NCBI RefSeq assembly: GCF_007830265.1
Contig: NZ_VLKE01000001.1
Span: 2,852,001-2,916,000, forward strand
Direction of reading: 5' to 3'
Length of the DNA stretch: 64,000 bases
Origin: Micromonospora olivasterospora
GTDB lineage: Bacteria > Actinomycetota > Actinomycetes > Mycobacteriales > Micromonosporaceae
Both the position numbers and the translations under genes were made by a program. The notes beneath the pieces are model-generated. The model saw nothing but the letters and a program-made list of their open reading frames with translations, did not search any database and was not told the origin of the DNA. Shown here piece after piece: positions 23,488 to 32,319 of the stretch; within the stretch, counting starts at the first letter, position 1, and the number at the start of each line of letters is the position of its first letter.

Positions 23488-24444
23488 GTGGACACCGACC
23501 TCGCCGCCGCCTACGACCGCTGCCGCGAGCTGCACAGGCGTCACGGCCGCACCTACTATCTCGCCACCGGCCTGCTCCCCGCCTGGAAACGCCGGCACGT
23601 GCACGCCCTCTACGGCTTCACCCGGTACGCGGACGAGATCGTCGACCGCATTGAGGACACGTCGCCGGACGAGCGGGCGGCCCGACTCGACGACTGGTCG
23701 GCACGCTTCCTGGCCGGGCTCGGCGGCGCACCCGTCGACGACCCGCTGCTGCCCGCCGTCCTGCACACCATCGCCGTGTTCGACCTGGACCGGGCCGACT
23801 TCGCGGCGTTCCTGCGCAGCATGGCGATGGACCTGACGGTCACCTCGTACCGGACGTACGACGACCTGCTCGACTACATGGAGGGCTCCGCCGCCGTCGT
23901 CGGCACGATGATGCTGCCGATCCTGGGCAGCTCCGACCCGGCCGCCGCCCGGGAGCCCGCCCGCCAGCTCGGCCTCGCCTTCCAGCTCACCAACTTCATT
24001 CGGGACGTGGCCGAGGACCTGGGCCGCGACCGGACGTACCTGCCGGACGAGGACCTCGCCGCGTTCGGCGTCACCCGGGAGGACCTGCTCGCCGCCGTCG
24101 CCGGGCGCCGGAGCACCCCGCGGATCCGGGACCTGATCGCGTACGAGGTGACCCGTGCGCAGGCCCACTACGCCGCCGCCGCGCCGGGCATCCCCCTGCT
24201 GGCACCCGGCTCGCAGGCGTGCATGCGGACCGCGTACGCGCTCTACGGCGGCATCCTCGACGAGGTGGCCGCCCAGGGCTACGACGTCTTCGCGCGCCGG
24301 GCCCGCGTATCCGGGCGACGGCGGCTGGCCGTGGCGGGGCGCGCGCTGCTCGCCCCGGCCGGCACCCCGGTCACGCTCCCCGGCCCGAGGCCCAAGGAAG
24401 GGCTCCCTGTCCACGCATTCGGTCGCGCAGGGGCCCCGTCCTAA
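23488..24444 (+). CDS. crtB: Phytoene synthase
   Basis: Condenses two geranylgeranyl diphosphates into phytoene. 318 residues with both Asp-rich metal sites: YADEIVDRIED in the first third and NFIRDVAEDLGRDRTYLP in the second. RTYYLATGLLPAWKR is the typical entry segment. GTG at 23488 follows GAGGAGGG. It provides the substrate for the divergently encoded desaturase. It converges on the beta-lactamase-like gene with 16 bp between stops. Confidence 0.95.
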   Translation: MDTDLAAAYDRCRELHRRHGRTYYLATGLLPAWKRRHVHALYGFTRYADEIVDRIEDTSPDERAARLDDWSARFLAGLGGAPVDDPLLPAVLHTIAVFDLDRADFAAFLRSMAMDLTVTSYRTYDDLLDYMEGSAAVVGTMMLPILGSSDPAAAREPARQLGLAFQLTNFIRDVAEDLGRDRTYLPDEDLAAFGVTREDLLAAVAGRRSTPRIRDLIAYEVTRAQAHYAAAAPGIPLLAPGSQACMRTAYALYGGILDEVAAQGYDVFARRARVSGRRRLAVAGRALLAPAGTPVTLPGPRPKEGLPVHAFGRAGAPS

Positions 24445-24460
24445 CCACCGCCGCCCCCGG

Positions 24461-25525
24461 TCATAGGCACGAGTGCAGCGCCTCGACCAGTTCGTCCACC
24501 CGGTCGTGGTCGGCCAGCCGGGCCGTGGCGTACGCGAACGTGTAGCCGCGCGCCGGGTCCGCCCAGGCGCTGCTGCCGCCGATCCCGCCCATGCCCCAGC
24601 TGCCGTCCGGCTCCCACTGCATGCCCAGCGTCCAGCACGCCCGGCGGTCCAGCACCACGTCCGGCCCGTCGTACTGGACCCGGGTCGCCTCGGCGACCAG
24701 CTCGGGGCTGAACAGGCGTACCCCGTCGAGCGTGCCGCCGGCGAGCAGGCCGGCGTAGAGGCGGGCCAGCCCGGCGGCCGTCGCGTGCAGGTTGACCGCC
24801 GGCACCTCCGCGCCCCGCCACACCGGGCCGTTCAGCACCGCCGGGTCGAGGCCGCCGGCCGGGTTGCCCAGGGCCCGCGCCCGCGGCGAGCCCGGCTCGC
24901 CCAGCGTCCGGGCCGGCCAGCCCGGATCGCCGTACGACAGGTCGGCGCACCGCCGCCGGTCCGCCGGCCCGAGGCCGAAGCCCAGGTCGAGCCGCCACGG
25001 CCCGGCGATCTCGTCCGCCAGGAACCGGCCCACCGACCGGCCGTCCACCCGCCGGACCAGCTCGCCGACCAGGTGCCCGTACGTCCAGGCGTGCTCGCCC
25101 GCGACGGAGCCCGGCTCCCACTCGGGCTCGGCGGCGGCCAGGTCGGCGCAGAGCAGCGCCCAGTCGGCGACCGCCTCGGCCGGACGGGGCACCGGGAACG
25201 CCGGCAGCCCCGCCGTGTGGCTCAGCACCTGCCGCACGGTGGCCCGGGCGCGGAACGCCGGCCAGTGCGCGGCCACCGGGTCGTCCAGGCCGAGCCGGCC
25301 CCGGTCGACGAGCGCCAGCAGGCACAGCGCCGCCACCGGCTTGCCGACCGAGTACACGTTGACCAGGGTGTCCGGCCGCCACTCCCGCCCGCCGCCGGCG
25401 GCCCCGCCGACGACGTTCACGACCGGCCGCCCGTCGTACCAGACGGCGAGGGAGGCCCCCGCCTCCCGGCCGGTGGCGAGCAGGTCGTGGAAGCAGTCCA
25501 GGACCGGGGCGAAGCGTGCGTGCAT
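24461..25525 (-). CDS. Beta-lactamase-family serine hydrolase
   Basis: A 354-residue class C beta-lactamase/EstB-type esterase or peptidase. Ser59-Val-Gly-Lys62 is the SxxK nucleophile motif; Tyr149 in AWTYGHLVGELV fits the second motif (YxN/YxH type); GMGGIGGSSAW near the end matches the HxG/KTG region. There is no signal peptide, so it acts in the cytoplasm and is more likely an esterase than an antibiotic-resistance enzyme. The ATG at 25525 begins MHARFAPV. Substrate unknown. Confidence 0.85.
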   Translation of the reverse strand: MHARFAPVLDCFHDLLATGREAGASLAVWYDGRPVVNVVGGAAGGGREWRPDTLVNVYSVGKPVAALCLLALVDRGRLGLDDPVAAHWPAFRARATVRQVLSHTAGLPAFPVPRPAEAVADWALLCADLAAAEPEWEPGSVAGEHAWTYGHLVGELVRRVDGRSVGRFLADEIAGPWRLDLGFGLGPADRRRCADLSYGDPGWPARTLGEPGSPRARALGNPAGGLDPAVLNGPVWRGAEVPAVNLHATAAGLARLYAGLLAGGTLDGVRLFSPELVAEATRVQYDGPDVVLDRRACWTLGMQWEPDGSWGMGGIGGSSAWADPARGYTFAYATARLADHDRVDELVEALHSCL

Positions 25526-25615
25526 CCGGCCACGGTAGGGCCTGCCCGCCGGGGCGGGCGCGGCAATTCCGGCCCGGCGGGGGTGGCCGCGGCCCGCCCG
25601 GTACGGAATGCTGGC

Positions 25616-27040
25616 GTGGTGGTGCAGCCGGAACTGGTGGACGTGGTCGTGGTCGGGCTCGGCGTCGGCGGCGAGGAGGTGGCCGGGCGGCTCGCCGAGG
25701 CCGGCCTGCGGGTCGTCGGGATCGAGCGGGGCCTGGTCGGCGGGGAGTGCCCGTACTGGGGCTGCGTCCCGAGCAAGATGATGATCCGGGCCGCGAACGC
25801 CCTCGCCGAGGCCCGCCGGGTCGACGGGCTCGCCGGCACGGCCCAGGTCCAGCCGGACTGGGCGCCGGTGGCGAAGCGGATCCGCGAGGAGGCCACCGAC
25901 ACCTGGGACGACACGGTCGCGGTGCGGCGGTTCACCGACAAGGGCGGCCGGTTCGTCCGGGGCGACGGCCGGCTCGACGGCCCGGGCCGGGTACGCGTCG
26001 GCGACCAGGTCTTCCAGGCGCGGTACGGGATCGTGCTCGGCACGGGCACCCGTCCCGTCGTCCCGCCGATCGACGGGCTGGCCGACACCCCGTACTGGAC
26101 CAACCACCAGGCGATCGAGGTCGAGGAGCTGCCGGGGTCGCTGCTGGTCCTCGGCGGCGGCGCGATCGGGCTGGAGCTGGCGCAGGTCTTCGCCCGGTTC
26201 GGGGTCGCGGTGACCGTCGTCGAGGCGATGGACCGGGTGCTCGCCGTCGAGGAGCCCGAGGCGTCCGAGGTGGCCGCGGCCGCGCTGCGCGCCGACGGGG
26301 TGCGTGTCGAGACCGGCCTGCGGGCCGAACGGGTCAGCCACGACGGGCGGGTGTTCACCCTGCACGGCGCGGGCGGCGTCACGTTCACGGCCGACGAGCT
26401 GCTGGTGGCGACCGGCCGGCGGGCCGACCTCGACGAGCTGGGCCTGGAGACGGTGGGCCTCGACCCGTCCCGGCGCCACCTGGCGGTCGGCGACCGGATG
26501 CGTGCCGCCGAGGGGATCTGGGCGGTCGGCGACCTGACCGGCGAGGGCCCGTTCACCCACGTCGCCATGTACCAGGCCGCCGTCGTGATCGCGGACGTGC
26601 TCGACCACGCCCGGCAGGCCCAGCCCGGGCCGGACGCCGGCAGCGCCCTGAGCGGGGTGGCGGGCCCGGCCGGGGTGCCCCGCTCCGACTACCGCGCGCT
26701 GCCCCGGGTCACCTTCACCGACCCGGAGGTCGGCGCGGTCGGGCTGACCGAGCGGCAGGCGCGGGAGCGCGGGATCAACGTGCAGGTGGGCGTCAGCCAG
26801 CTCGGCTCGTCGACCCGGGGCTGGATCCACCGGGCGGACGGGCTCATCAAGCTGGTGGCCGACGCCGACCGGGGCGTGCTGGTCGGGGCGACGTCTGTCG
26901 GGCCGGCCGGCGGCGAGGTCCTGTCGGCGCTGGTGGTGGCGGTCCACGCAGCCGTGCCGATCGGCCAGCTGCGTCAGATGATCTACGCGTACCCGACGTT
27001 CCACCGCGCCATCGAGGACGCCCTCCGCAACCTCCGGTAG
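25616..27040 (+). CDS. Class I pyridine nucleotide-disulfide oxidoreductase
   Basis: A 474-residue FAD enzyme of the lipoamide dehydrogenase/mercuric reductase/mycothione reductase group. The N-terminal FAD motif is VVVGLGVGGEEVAGRL; the redox-active disulfide is GGECPYWGCVPSK (Cys45 and Cys50). LLVLGGGAIGLELAQVFARFG binds NAD(P)H. IWAVGDLTGEGPFTHVA contacts FAD. The interface helix near the end reads YAYPTFHRAIEDALR, retaining the active His-Glu pair in an altered context. The substrate is unknown; the Trp between the cysteines is unusual. Three GTG codons in a row begin the gene; the first is used. Confidence 0.85.
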   Translation: MVVQPELVDVVVVGLGVGGEEVAGRLAEAGLRVVGIERGLVGGECPYWGCVPSKMMIRAANALAEARRVDGLAGTAQVQPDWAPVAKRIREEATDTWDDTVAVRRFTDKGGRFVRGDGRLDGPGRVRVGDQVFQARYGIVLGTGTRPVVPPIDGLADTPYWTNHQAIEVEELPGSLLVLGGGAIGLELAQVFARFGVAVTVVEAMDRVLAVEEPEASEVAAAALRADGVRVETGLRAERVSHDGRVFTLHGAGGVTFTADELLVATGRRADLDELGLETVGLDPSRRHLAVGDRMRAAEGIWAVGDLTGEGPFTHVAMYQAAVVIADVLDHARQAQPGPDAGSALSGVAGPAGVPRSDYRALPRVTFTDPEVGAVGLTERQARERGINVQVGVSQLGSSTRGWIHRADGLIKLVADADRGVLVGATSVGPAGGEVLSALVVAVHAAVPIGQLRQMIYAYPTFHRAIEDALRNLR

Positions 27041-27045
27041 CGCCG

Positions 27046-27832
27046 CTATGCCGGGGTGCCGTGCCGGCCCGCGCCGGCCGCGAAGCGGGCCGCGCCCGCC
27101 GCCGCATCGGCGGCCAGCGACTCGACGCCGTACGCGAGCTCGACCGCCAGCGCCTGCGCCTCGGGCAGGCCGGCGCAGGCCAGCACCGCCGCCCGGTCGT
27201 TGCGCAGGCACGTCTGCGGGTGGCGGGCGATTTCGGCGGCGAGTCGCTCGGCCTCCGCCCGGGCCTCGCCCGGCGCGACCAGCCGGTTCACCAATCCCAT
27301 CCGGTACGCCTCGTCCGCCGGCACCGGCCGCCCGGTGAGGATCAGGTCCAGCGCCCGGCTCTCCCCGATCAGCCTCGGCAGCCGGACCGTGCCGCCGTCG
27401 ATCAGCGGCACCCCCAGCGCCGGCAGAACACCCCGAGCACCGCGTCGGACTCGGCGATCCGCAGGTCGCACCAGAGCGCCAGCTCCAGCCCGCCGGCCAC
27501 GGCGTACCCGGAGATCGCGGCGAGCACCGGCTTGGACAGGCGCATCCGGGTCGGACCCATGGGGCCGTCGCCGTCCGGCTCGACGCGGTTGCCGCTCGGG
27601 GTGCCGATCGCCTTCAGGTCCGCGCCGGGGCAGAACGTGCCGCCGGCGCCGCAGAGCACCGCGACCGCCGCCGCCGGGTCGGCCTCGAACGCGCGGAACG
27701 CGTCGGCCAGCGCCCGCGCGGTCGGGCCGTCGACGGCGTTGCGGGCCGCCGGCCGGTCCAGGATCACCGTGGTCACCGCGCCCGCGTCTACGGGCATGCC
27801 GGTCCTGCTGCGGGCTCGACCCGTACCCCCAT
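27046..27832 (-). pseudogene. Crotonase-family enoyl-CoA hydratase, frameshifted
   Basis: A recognisable enoyl-CoA hydratase split between frames. The first part (VTTVILDRPAARNAVDG, GTFCPGADLKAIGT, SGYAVAGGLELALWCDLRI, VFCRRWG) ends at a stop. The rest (VPLIDGGTVRLPRLIGESRA, LTGRPVPADEAYRMGLVN and so on) continues in a second frame. The break is a run of five C on the plus strand (27411-27415); a sixth would restore the frame. The expected start MGVRVEPAAG (ATG at 27832) is in yet another frame, implying a second shift at about 27797-27815. The gene is either inactive or mis-sequenced. Confidence 0.8.
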
Positions 27833-27888
27833 CGGGACAGCATGCCGCCCCGGGGCGCCGGCGCGCCAGGGCGGCGCATGCGTGGGCC

Positions 27889-28130
27889 TCAGCCCTCGTC
27901 GCGGCGGGCCAGCTCGCCGCGTCGGCCCCGAGCGCGGTGGCGGTCCCGGCGCTCGTCGCGGCGGGCCAGCGTGGCGCCTCGGCCCCGAGCGCGGTGGCGG
28001 TCCGGCGTTCGTCGCGGCGGGCCAGCGTGGCGCCGAGGGCGGCGGCGACCACGCAGCCGACGCCGGCCAGCTGCGGCCAGGCCAGCAGGAGCGACCGCAT
28101 CTCCACTACGATCGGCGGCGGCACGATCAT
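27889..28130 (-). pseudogene. Small membrane protein with tandem charged repeats, frameshifted
   Basis: Reads MIVPPPIVVEMRSLLL, a hydrophobic helix (WPQLAGVGCVVAAALGA), then copies of an Arg/Asp-rich repeat (TLARRDERRDRHRARGRG). The coding repeat is about 57 bp. The first copy lacks one base relative to the second (TCC versus TCCC on the plus strand at about 28001), throwing the frame; with the base restored the protein ends ELARRDEG at 27889 with about 80 residues. Function unknown. Its start lies four bases from the cobalamin riboswitch on the other strand. Confidence 0.5.
27900..28018. repeat. Two-copy tandem repeat of about 57 bp
   Basis: Two near-identical units, each with GTCGCGGCGGGCCAGC at the start and CCCCGAGCGCGGTGGCGGTCC near the end, plus a partial third. 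They encode the charged repeat of the small membrane protein. Units are 57 and 56 bp. Confidence 0.75.
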
Positions 28131-28133
28131 GTG

Positions 28134-28300
28134 AGGTGCCCCACGCGAGTGGGGAGAATCGGGAAGCCGGTGCGAATCCGGCACGGGCCCGCCGCGGTGA
28201 CCGGGGAGCCACCGTCCACGCGCGCAGAGCGCAGCCACTGGCCGCACGGCTGGGAAGGCGGGCGGCCAGGCGTCGATCCGGGAGTCCGAAGACCGGCCTC
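28134..28300 (+). promoter_or_regulatory. Cobalamin (B12) riboswitch
   Basis: The sequence follows the cobalamin aptamer element by element: opening hairpin GGTGCCCC...GTGGGG, GGGAAGCCGGTGCGAATCCGGC, then GGGCCCGCC, GGTGACCGGGGAGCC, GCCACTG, GGGAAGGCGGG, and the B12 box CCGGGAGTCCGAAGACCGGCC ending near 28298. A further hairpin (GCCCGCCCG / CGGGTGGGC, 28310-28329) lies between the aptamer and the bluB ribosome site and is the likely expression platform. Binding of B12 should lower bluB expression. Confidence 0.93.
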
Positions 28301-28350
28301 GCGTCGACCGCCCGCCCGTACGGGTGGGCCGAGCGCAGCGGGAGCCTGCC

Positions 28351-28971
28351 GTGGAACTGTACGACGCCATCCACCGTCGCCGTGACGTCCGAGCCCAGTT
28401 CACCGGGGATCCGGTGCCCGAGGAGACCCTGCGTCGCGTCCTCGCTGCGGCGCACGCCGCGCCGAGCGTCGGCTATTCGCAGCCGTGGGACTTCATCCTG
28501 GTCCGGGACGCCGACACCCGCCGCCGCTTCCACCAGCACGTCCAGGCCGAGCGGGACACCTTCGCCGCCACCCTGGACGGCCCGGCCGCCGAGCGGTTCG
28601 CCCGGATCAAGATTGACGGGGTGCTGGAGTCGACGCTGTCGATCGTGGTCACCTACGACGCGGCCCGGGGCGGCCCGGCGGTGCTCGGCCGGCATGCCAT
28701 CGCCGACGCCGGCCTCTACTCGGTGTGCCTGGCCATCCAGAACCTCTGGCTCGCCGCCACGGCCGAGGGGCTCGGCGTCGGCTGGGTCTCCTTCTACCGG
28801 GAGCCGTTCCTCGCCGAGCTGCTGGGCGTACCGGACGGCATCCGGCCGGTCGCGTGGCTCTGCGTCGGGCCGGTCACCCACCTGGAGGCCGTACCGGACC
28901 TGGCCCGGCACGGCTGGCGCCACGCGCGCCCGCTCGCCGAGGCCGTCCACCACGATCGCTGGCCGGGCTGA
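28351..28971 (+). CDS. bluB: 5,6-dimethylbenzimidazole synthase
   Basis: A 206-residue nitroreductase-fold enzyme that cannibalises reduced FMN with oxygen to make 5,6-dimethylbenzimidazole, the lower ligand of vitamin B12. BluB signatures are present: IHRRRDVRAQF at the start, HAAPSVGYSQPWDFILV, and the C-terminal LGVGWVSFYREPFLAELLGVP. The upstream cobalamin riboswitch makes the B12 assignment strong. GTG at 28351 has GGGAG nine bases before it. It stands alone; no other B12 genes are in the window. Confidence 0.95.
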   Translation: MELYDAIHRRRDVRAQFTGDPVPEETLRRVLAAAHAAPSVGYSQPWDFILVRDADTRRRFHQHVQAERDTFAATLDGPAAERFARIKIDGVLESTLSIVVTYDAARGGPAVLGRHAIADAGLYSVCLAIQNLWLAATAEGLGVGWVSFYREPFLAELLGVPDGIRPVAWLCVGPVTHLEAVPDLARHGWRHARPLAEAVHHDRWPG

Positions 28972-29122
28972 TCCGCTGGCCCCCATGGCGGCGGTATGGC
29001 GGTATCCGCGCCGGGAGGATGCCCCCGTGTCGGTGACATGCTGGTGTCCGTTCCCGGCGCGGCCGGCGCGAATTGTCGCCGTCGCCCGGTTTGCGGCCGC
29101 TTCCGCCGGGAAGTCGGACGGC

Positions 29123-29974
29123 ATGCGGGCACTCTTGACGAAACTCGAACAGAACTCGGCGCTGGACCGGGCCGGCGACCGGTTGCAGCGCGGTGTCCAG
29201 GCCACCCTCCGGCCGCAGCGGGTCCGCGACCTGCTGCACGGAGTGTTCCTCGGGCACCCGTTGCATCCGGCGATGGTGCAGGTGCCGGTGGGTGCGTGGA
29301 TCAGCGCGGCCGTGCTCGACCTGATGCCGGGGCAGCGCCGGGCCGCCACCGCACTGGTCGGGCTGGGCACGGTCAGCGCCCTCCCGGCGGCGGTCGCCGG
29401 GCTGAACGACTGGGCGGCCCTCGCCCGCGACCAGCGGCGGGTCGGCCTGGTCCACGCCGCCGCGAACACCGTCGCCCTCGCCCTGTACGCGGGCTCGCTG
29501 GCGGCGCGGCGGCAGGGCCGGCACGGGGCGGGGCGGATGCTGGCGTACCTCGGGCTGACGGCGGCGAGCACCGGCGCGTACATCGGCGGGCACCTGGCGT
29601 ACAAGCAGGCGGCGCAGGTCAACCAGAGCGTCTCCGAACTGCACCGGATCAGCGACGGCTGGAAGGCGGTGGCGGACATGGCCGCGCTGCCGCAGCGGAA
29701 GCTGATCACGCGCGAGGTGGACGACGTCTCGGTGATCCTCTACCGGCACGGCGACGACGTCACCGTGATGCTGGAACGCTGCCCGCACCAGAGCGGCCCG
29801 CTCGGCCAGGGCGAGGTCACCCAGGTCGACGGGCACGACTGCGTGGTCTGCCCGTGGCACGGCAGCACGTTCCGGCTCAACGGCGGCGAGGTCGTGCACG
29901 GCCCGGCCGCGAACGACCAGCAGATCCTGTCGAGCCGGGTGATCGACGGGGTGCTCCAGGTCCGACTGCCCTGA
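29123..29974 (+). CDS. DUF2231 membrane protein with C-terminal Rieske domain
   Basis: A 283-residue fusion. The first 160 residues are a DUF2231 module: HGVFLGHPLHPAMVQVPVGAW followed by about four membrane helices (LVGLGTVSALPAAVAGLND, ANTVALALYAGSL, MLAYLGLTAASTGAYIGGHL). The last 100 residues form a Rieske 2Fe-2S domain with the ligand pairs Cys220-x-His222 (CPHQSG) and Cys243-x2-His246 (CPWHGS). It is likely a membrane-bound electron-transfer protein; the partner is unknown. The ATG is chosen at MRALLTKLEQ with GGAAG upstream; a longer form starting further left cannot be excluded. Confidence 0.85.
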   Translation: MRALLTKLEQNSALDRAGDRLQRGVQATLRPQRVRDLLHGVFLGHPLHPAMVQVPVGAWISAAVLDLMPGQRRAATALVGLGTVSALPAAVAGLNDWAALARDQRRVGLVHAAANTVALALYAGSLAARRQGRHGAGRMLAYLGLTAASTGAYIGGHLAYKQAAQVNQSVSELHRISDGWKAVADMAALPQRKLITREVDDVSVILYRHGDDVTVMLERCPHQSGPLGQGEVTQVDGHDCVVCPWHGSTFRLNGGEVVHGPAANDQQILSSRVIDGVLQVRLP

Positions 29975-30053
29975 CTGCGCCGCCCGCACCCCGGCGTCGG
30001 CTCCGGGACGGGGCGTGGGTGGTGGCGGCAGGTGCGGGGCAGCGGTGTGCGGG

Positions 30054-31312
30054 TCAGTCCCGGCGGTGCCGGCCGGTGACGAAGGCCCGCGCGCCGGCGG
30101 TGGCGCGCGCGGTGGTGGTCCGGGCGGCGGAAGCGGCTCGGGCGGTGCTGGCTTGGGCGGTGCTGGCTTGGGCGGCGGCGGGCCGGCGGCGCAGTCCGAG
30201 AACCGCGCCGATCTGCGCACCGACGATGCTGGCGACGGCGAGCACCGCCGACACCGCGAGCGGCCGGTTCACCCGGTCCTCCGCGCCGGCCCGGGACGCC
30301 CCGGCGGCCATCGCCGGCTGCCCGCCGGCCGGCGGCTGGCCCACCTGCTGCGTCGACTGGGACGACCCGGCCGCCGGCTGACTGGCCGACGGCCCCGGCG
30401 AGGGGCGGGTGGCCCGAGGCGACGAGGGCGTGCCGGGAGCGCCGGACCCAGCCGGGTCGGCCGGGGACGCCGGAGCCTCGGACGGCGCGGCCGGGGACGC
30501 CGGCGGGCGACCGGGTCGCCGGGGGCGGGGGCCGCCGGCCGGGCCACGAGCCGGCCGGTGGCGTGCGGACGCGCCCCGCCGTCCTGGCTGCCGTCGGGGA
30601 GCCGGATCAGCTGTCCCGGGCGGATCCGGTCGGGGTCGCGCAGCCGGTTCAGCTTCGCCACGTCCCGGTAGCGGTCGAAGTCGTCGAGATAGCGCTCGGC
30701 GACCTTGCCGAGGTAGTCGCCCCTGGCCACCCGGTAGACCGTCGGCCCGGCCTGGTCCGGCGCCCCGACGGCCGTGGCGGCCGTCGCCGCTGCTGCCTGG
30801 GCGGCCGCCGGAGGCGTCGCGGCGGCCGGAAGGGCAGCCGCCAACCCGTGGGCCGCCGCCGGGTACGCCGCCGCTGCCGCCGGGGCAGCTGCCGCGTACG
30901 GGCCGGTCAGGGCGGTGGCGGCGCTCGCGGCCGGGCTCGCCGCGATGATCAGCGCGACCGACCCGACCAGGGCGGCGGCGGCCCGCTGCTGACGGCTCAT
31001 GCCGGGCAGCCGGGGAGCCGGCCGGCGCACCGACTGCGCGCCGAGTTCCACGAGCACGGAGAGGGCGAAGGTGGCCCACCCGAACCAGCCGACCAGGGCG
31101 AGCGCGCGCAGGAGGAGCCGCCCGTCGTCGCGGCTGGTGAGCGTGGTGCCGATCTCGGCGAGGGTGGGTAGGTGGTCGGGCAGCGGGTTGCCGGCGAACG
31201 CGATCAGCGCCACCGGCGCCCCGACCAGCACCGCGACCAGCACGACCAGCGCGCCGAATCCGGTGAGGACCTGCCCGGCCCGCCGTGCGGCGGAGCGACC
31301 CCGTGCGGCCAT
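30054..31312 (-). CDS. LysM-domain membrane protein at the end of the Tad operon (frameshifted)
   Basis: N-terminal membrane helices (VLTGFGALVVLVAVLVGAPV; LLLRALALVGWFGWATFALS; further AALVGSVALIIAASPA), an Ala/Pro-rich segment, then a LysM domain (YRVARGDYLGKVAERYLDDF, LNRLRDPDRIRPGQLIRLP). The frame then breaks at about 30500-30512. In the next frame a Ser/Pro-rich linker (PASPAAPSEAPASPADPAG) and a final membrane helix (LAVSAVLAVASIVGAQIGAV) run to the stop at 30054. A one-base shift is needed to join them. It probably binds peptidoglycan and helps position the pilus machinery. The ATG at 31312 has a GGAAGGGAAGG ribosome site. 17 bp past the TadG-like stop, so co-transcribed. Confidence 0.72.
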
Positions 31313-31328
31313 GGCGTGCCTTCCCTTC

Positions 31329-31789
31329 CTACGGGCCCTCGGTGAGCGCCCGCGCGGTGGCCTCACCGGAGACGGTGACGGTGTTGCCGAAGCCGAAGAG
31401 GCCGAGCATGTACCGGTCGTAGGTGACCGTGACGTGGACGCGGATGTGCTTCTCCCCGTCCACGACCGGGAATTCGACGGAGTGGTTGGTCACCCCGGCC
31501 GCGGCGAGGTAGCTGCCCACCGTCGCCCGGGCCGCCGCCTCGTCGATCTCCTTGGGGCCACCCTCGATGGCCCGCGCCCGGTCGATGGACTGCCCGCCCG
31601 TCCGGGCCGCCTCGGCGGCGAGGTTGTCAGCCCGCTGCGCCGACCGCAGTTGACCGGCGCCGTCGAACGCCAGGCCGATGATCGCGAGCACGCCGATCAT
31701 GGCGGCGGCCAGGAACAGGCTGACCCGGCCGTCGTCGCCGCGCAGCCACCGCGCCCGGCGGGATCGGGGGTGGGCGGGGGCCGGGTCAC
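31329..31789 (-). CDS. TadG/pseudopilin-like protein (frameshifted at N-terminus)
   Basis: A pilus-assembly protein with one N-terminal membrane helix: DDGRVSLFLAAAMIGVLAI, then IGLAFDGAGQLRSAQRADN, a TadG/TadE-type start; the periplasm-facing part ends TVTVSGEATARALTEGP. The frame with the helix has no start codon. The natural start is GTG at 31789, overlapping the preceding stop (GTGA), and reads VTRPPPTPDPAG before shifting by one base near 31748-31762. It probably joins the minor pilins of the Tad system. Confidence 0.65.
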
Positions 31790-32319
31790 GACCGGCTCCG
31801 GTAACGGTCCAGCGGGGAGGTGAACGTGGCGGAGACCGTCCGGCTGCCGGGCATGCCGGGCAGCAGCGACAGGTGGATGTCCGCGAAGGAGACCGTGCAG
31901 CTCACCTGTACGGTCACGGCGGCGGGCTGCCCGGGGTCCGTGGCGTACGCCTGCTCGAAGGTGGCCGGCGTGCCGTTCACGTTGCCGGTGAGAGCCAGCG
32001 CGGGCTGCCCGACACAGTTCGCCCGCTGCCAGTCCAGCTGGGAGCCGGCTGCGGCCCGGGCCGCATCGCGGGCGGCCTCGGCGTCCCGGGAGATGGACGC
32101 GGCCCGGGCCGCGTCGTGCGCCGCCGACTGGACCGCCTCCTGCGCGATCGCGGTACGCCCGGCGACCCCGGCCAGCACCATCAGGGCGATGAAGGCCGGG
32201 GCGAGGACGGCCACCTCGACGGCCACCGAGCCGCGCTCGGATCGATGGCCGCCGGGCACCGGCCGCCGCCACCTCTCCGAGCGTTCGCGCAGTTGGCGAA
32301 CCCGCCGCACGACGCTCAT
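31786..32319 (-). CDS. TadE-family minor pilin (TadF-like)
   Basis: 177 residues: basic leader (SVVRRVRQLRERSERWRR), then the prepilin-like RGSVAVEVAVLAPAFIALMV with Gly before and Glu at +5 as in TadE proteins, one membrane helix, and an extracytoplasmic domain with two Cys (ANCVGQPALALTGN, VQVSCTVSFAD) likely disulfide-bonded. It overlaps both neighbours by 4 bp. Expected to be processed by the prepilin peptidase at 40.3 kb. Confidence 0.8.
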   Translation of the reverse strand: MSVVRRVRQLRERSERWRRPVPGGHRSERGSVAVEVAVLAPAFIALMVLAGVAGRTAIAQEAVQSAAHDAARAASISRDAEAARDAARAAAGSQLDWQRANCVGQPALALTGNVNGTPATFEQAYATDPGQPAAVTVQVSCTVSFADIHLSLLPGMPGSRTVSATFTSPLDRYRSRS

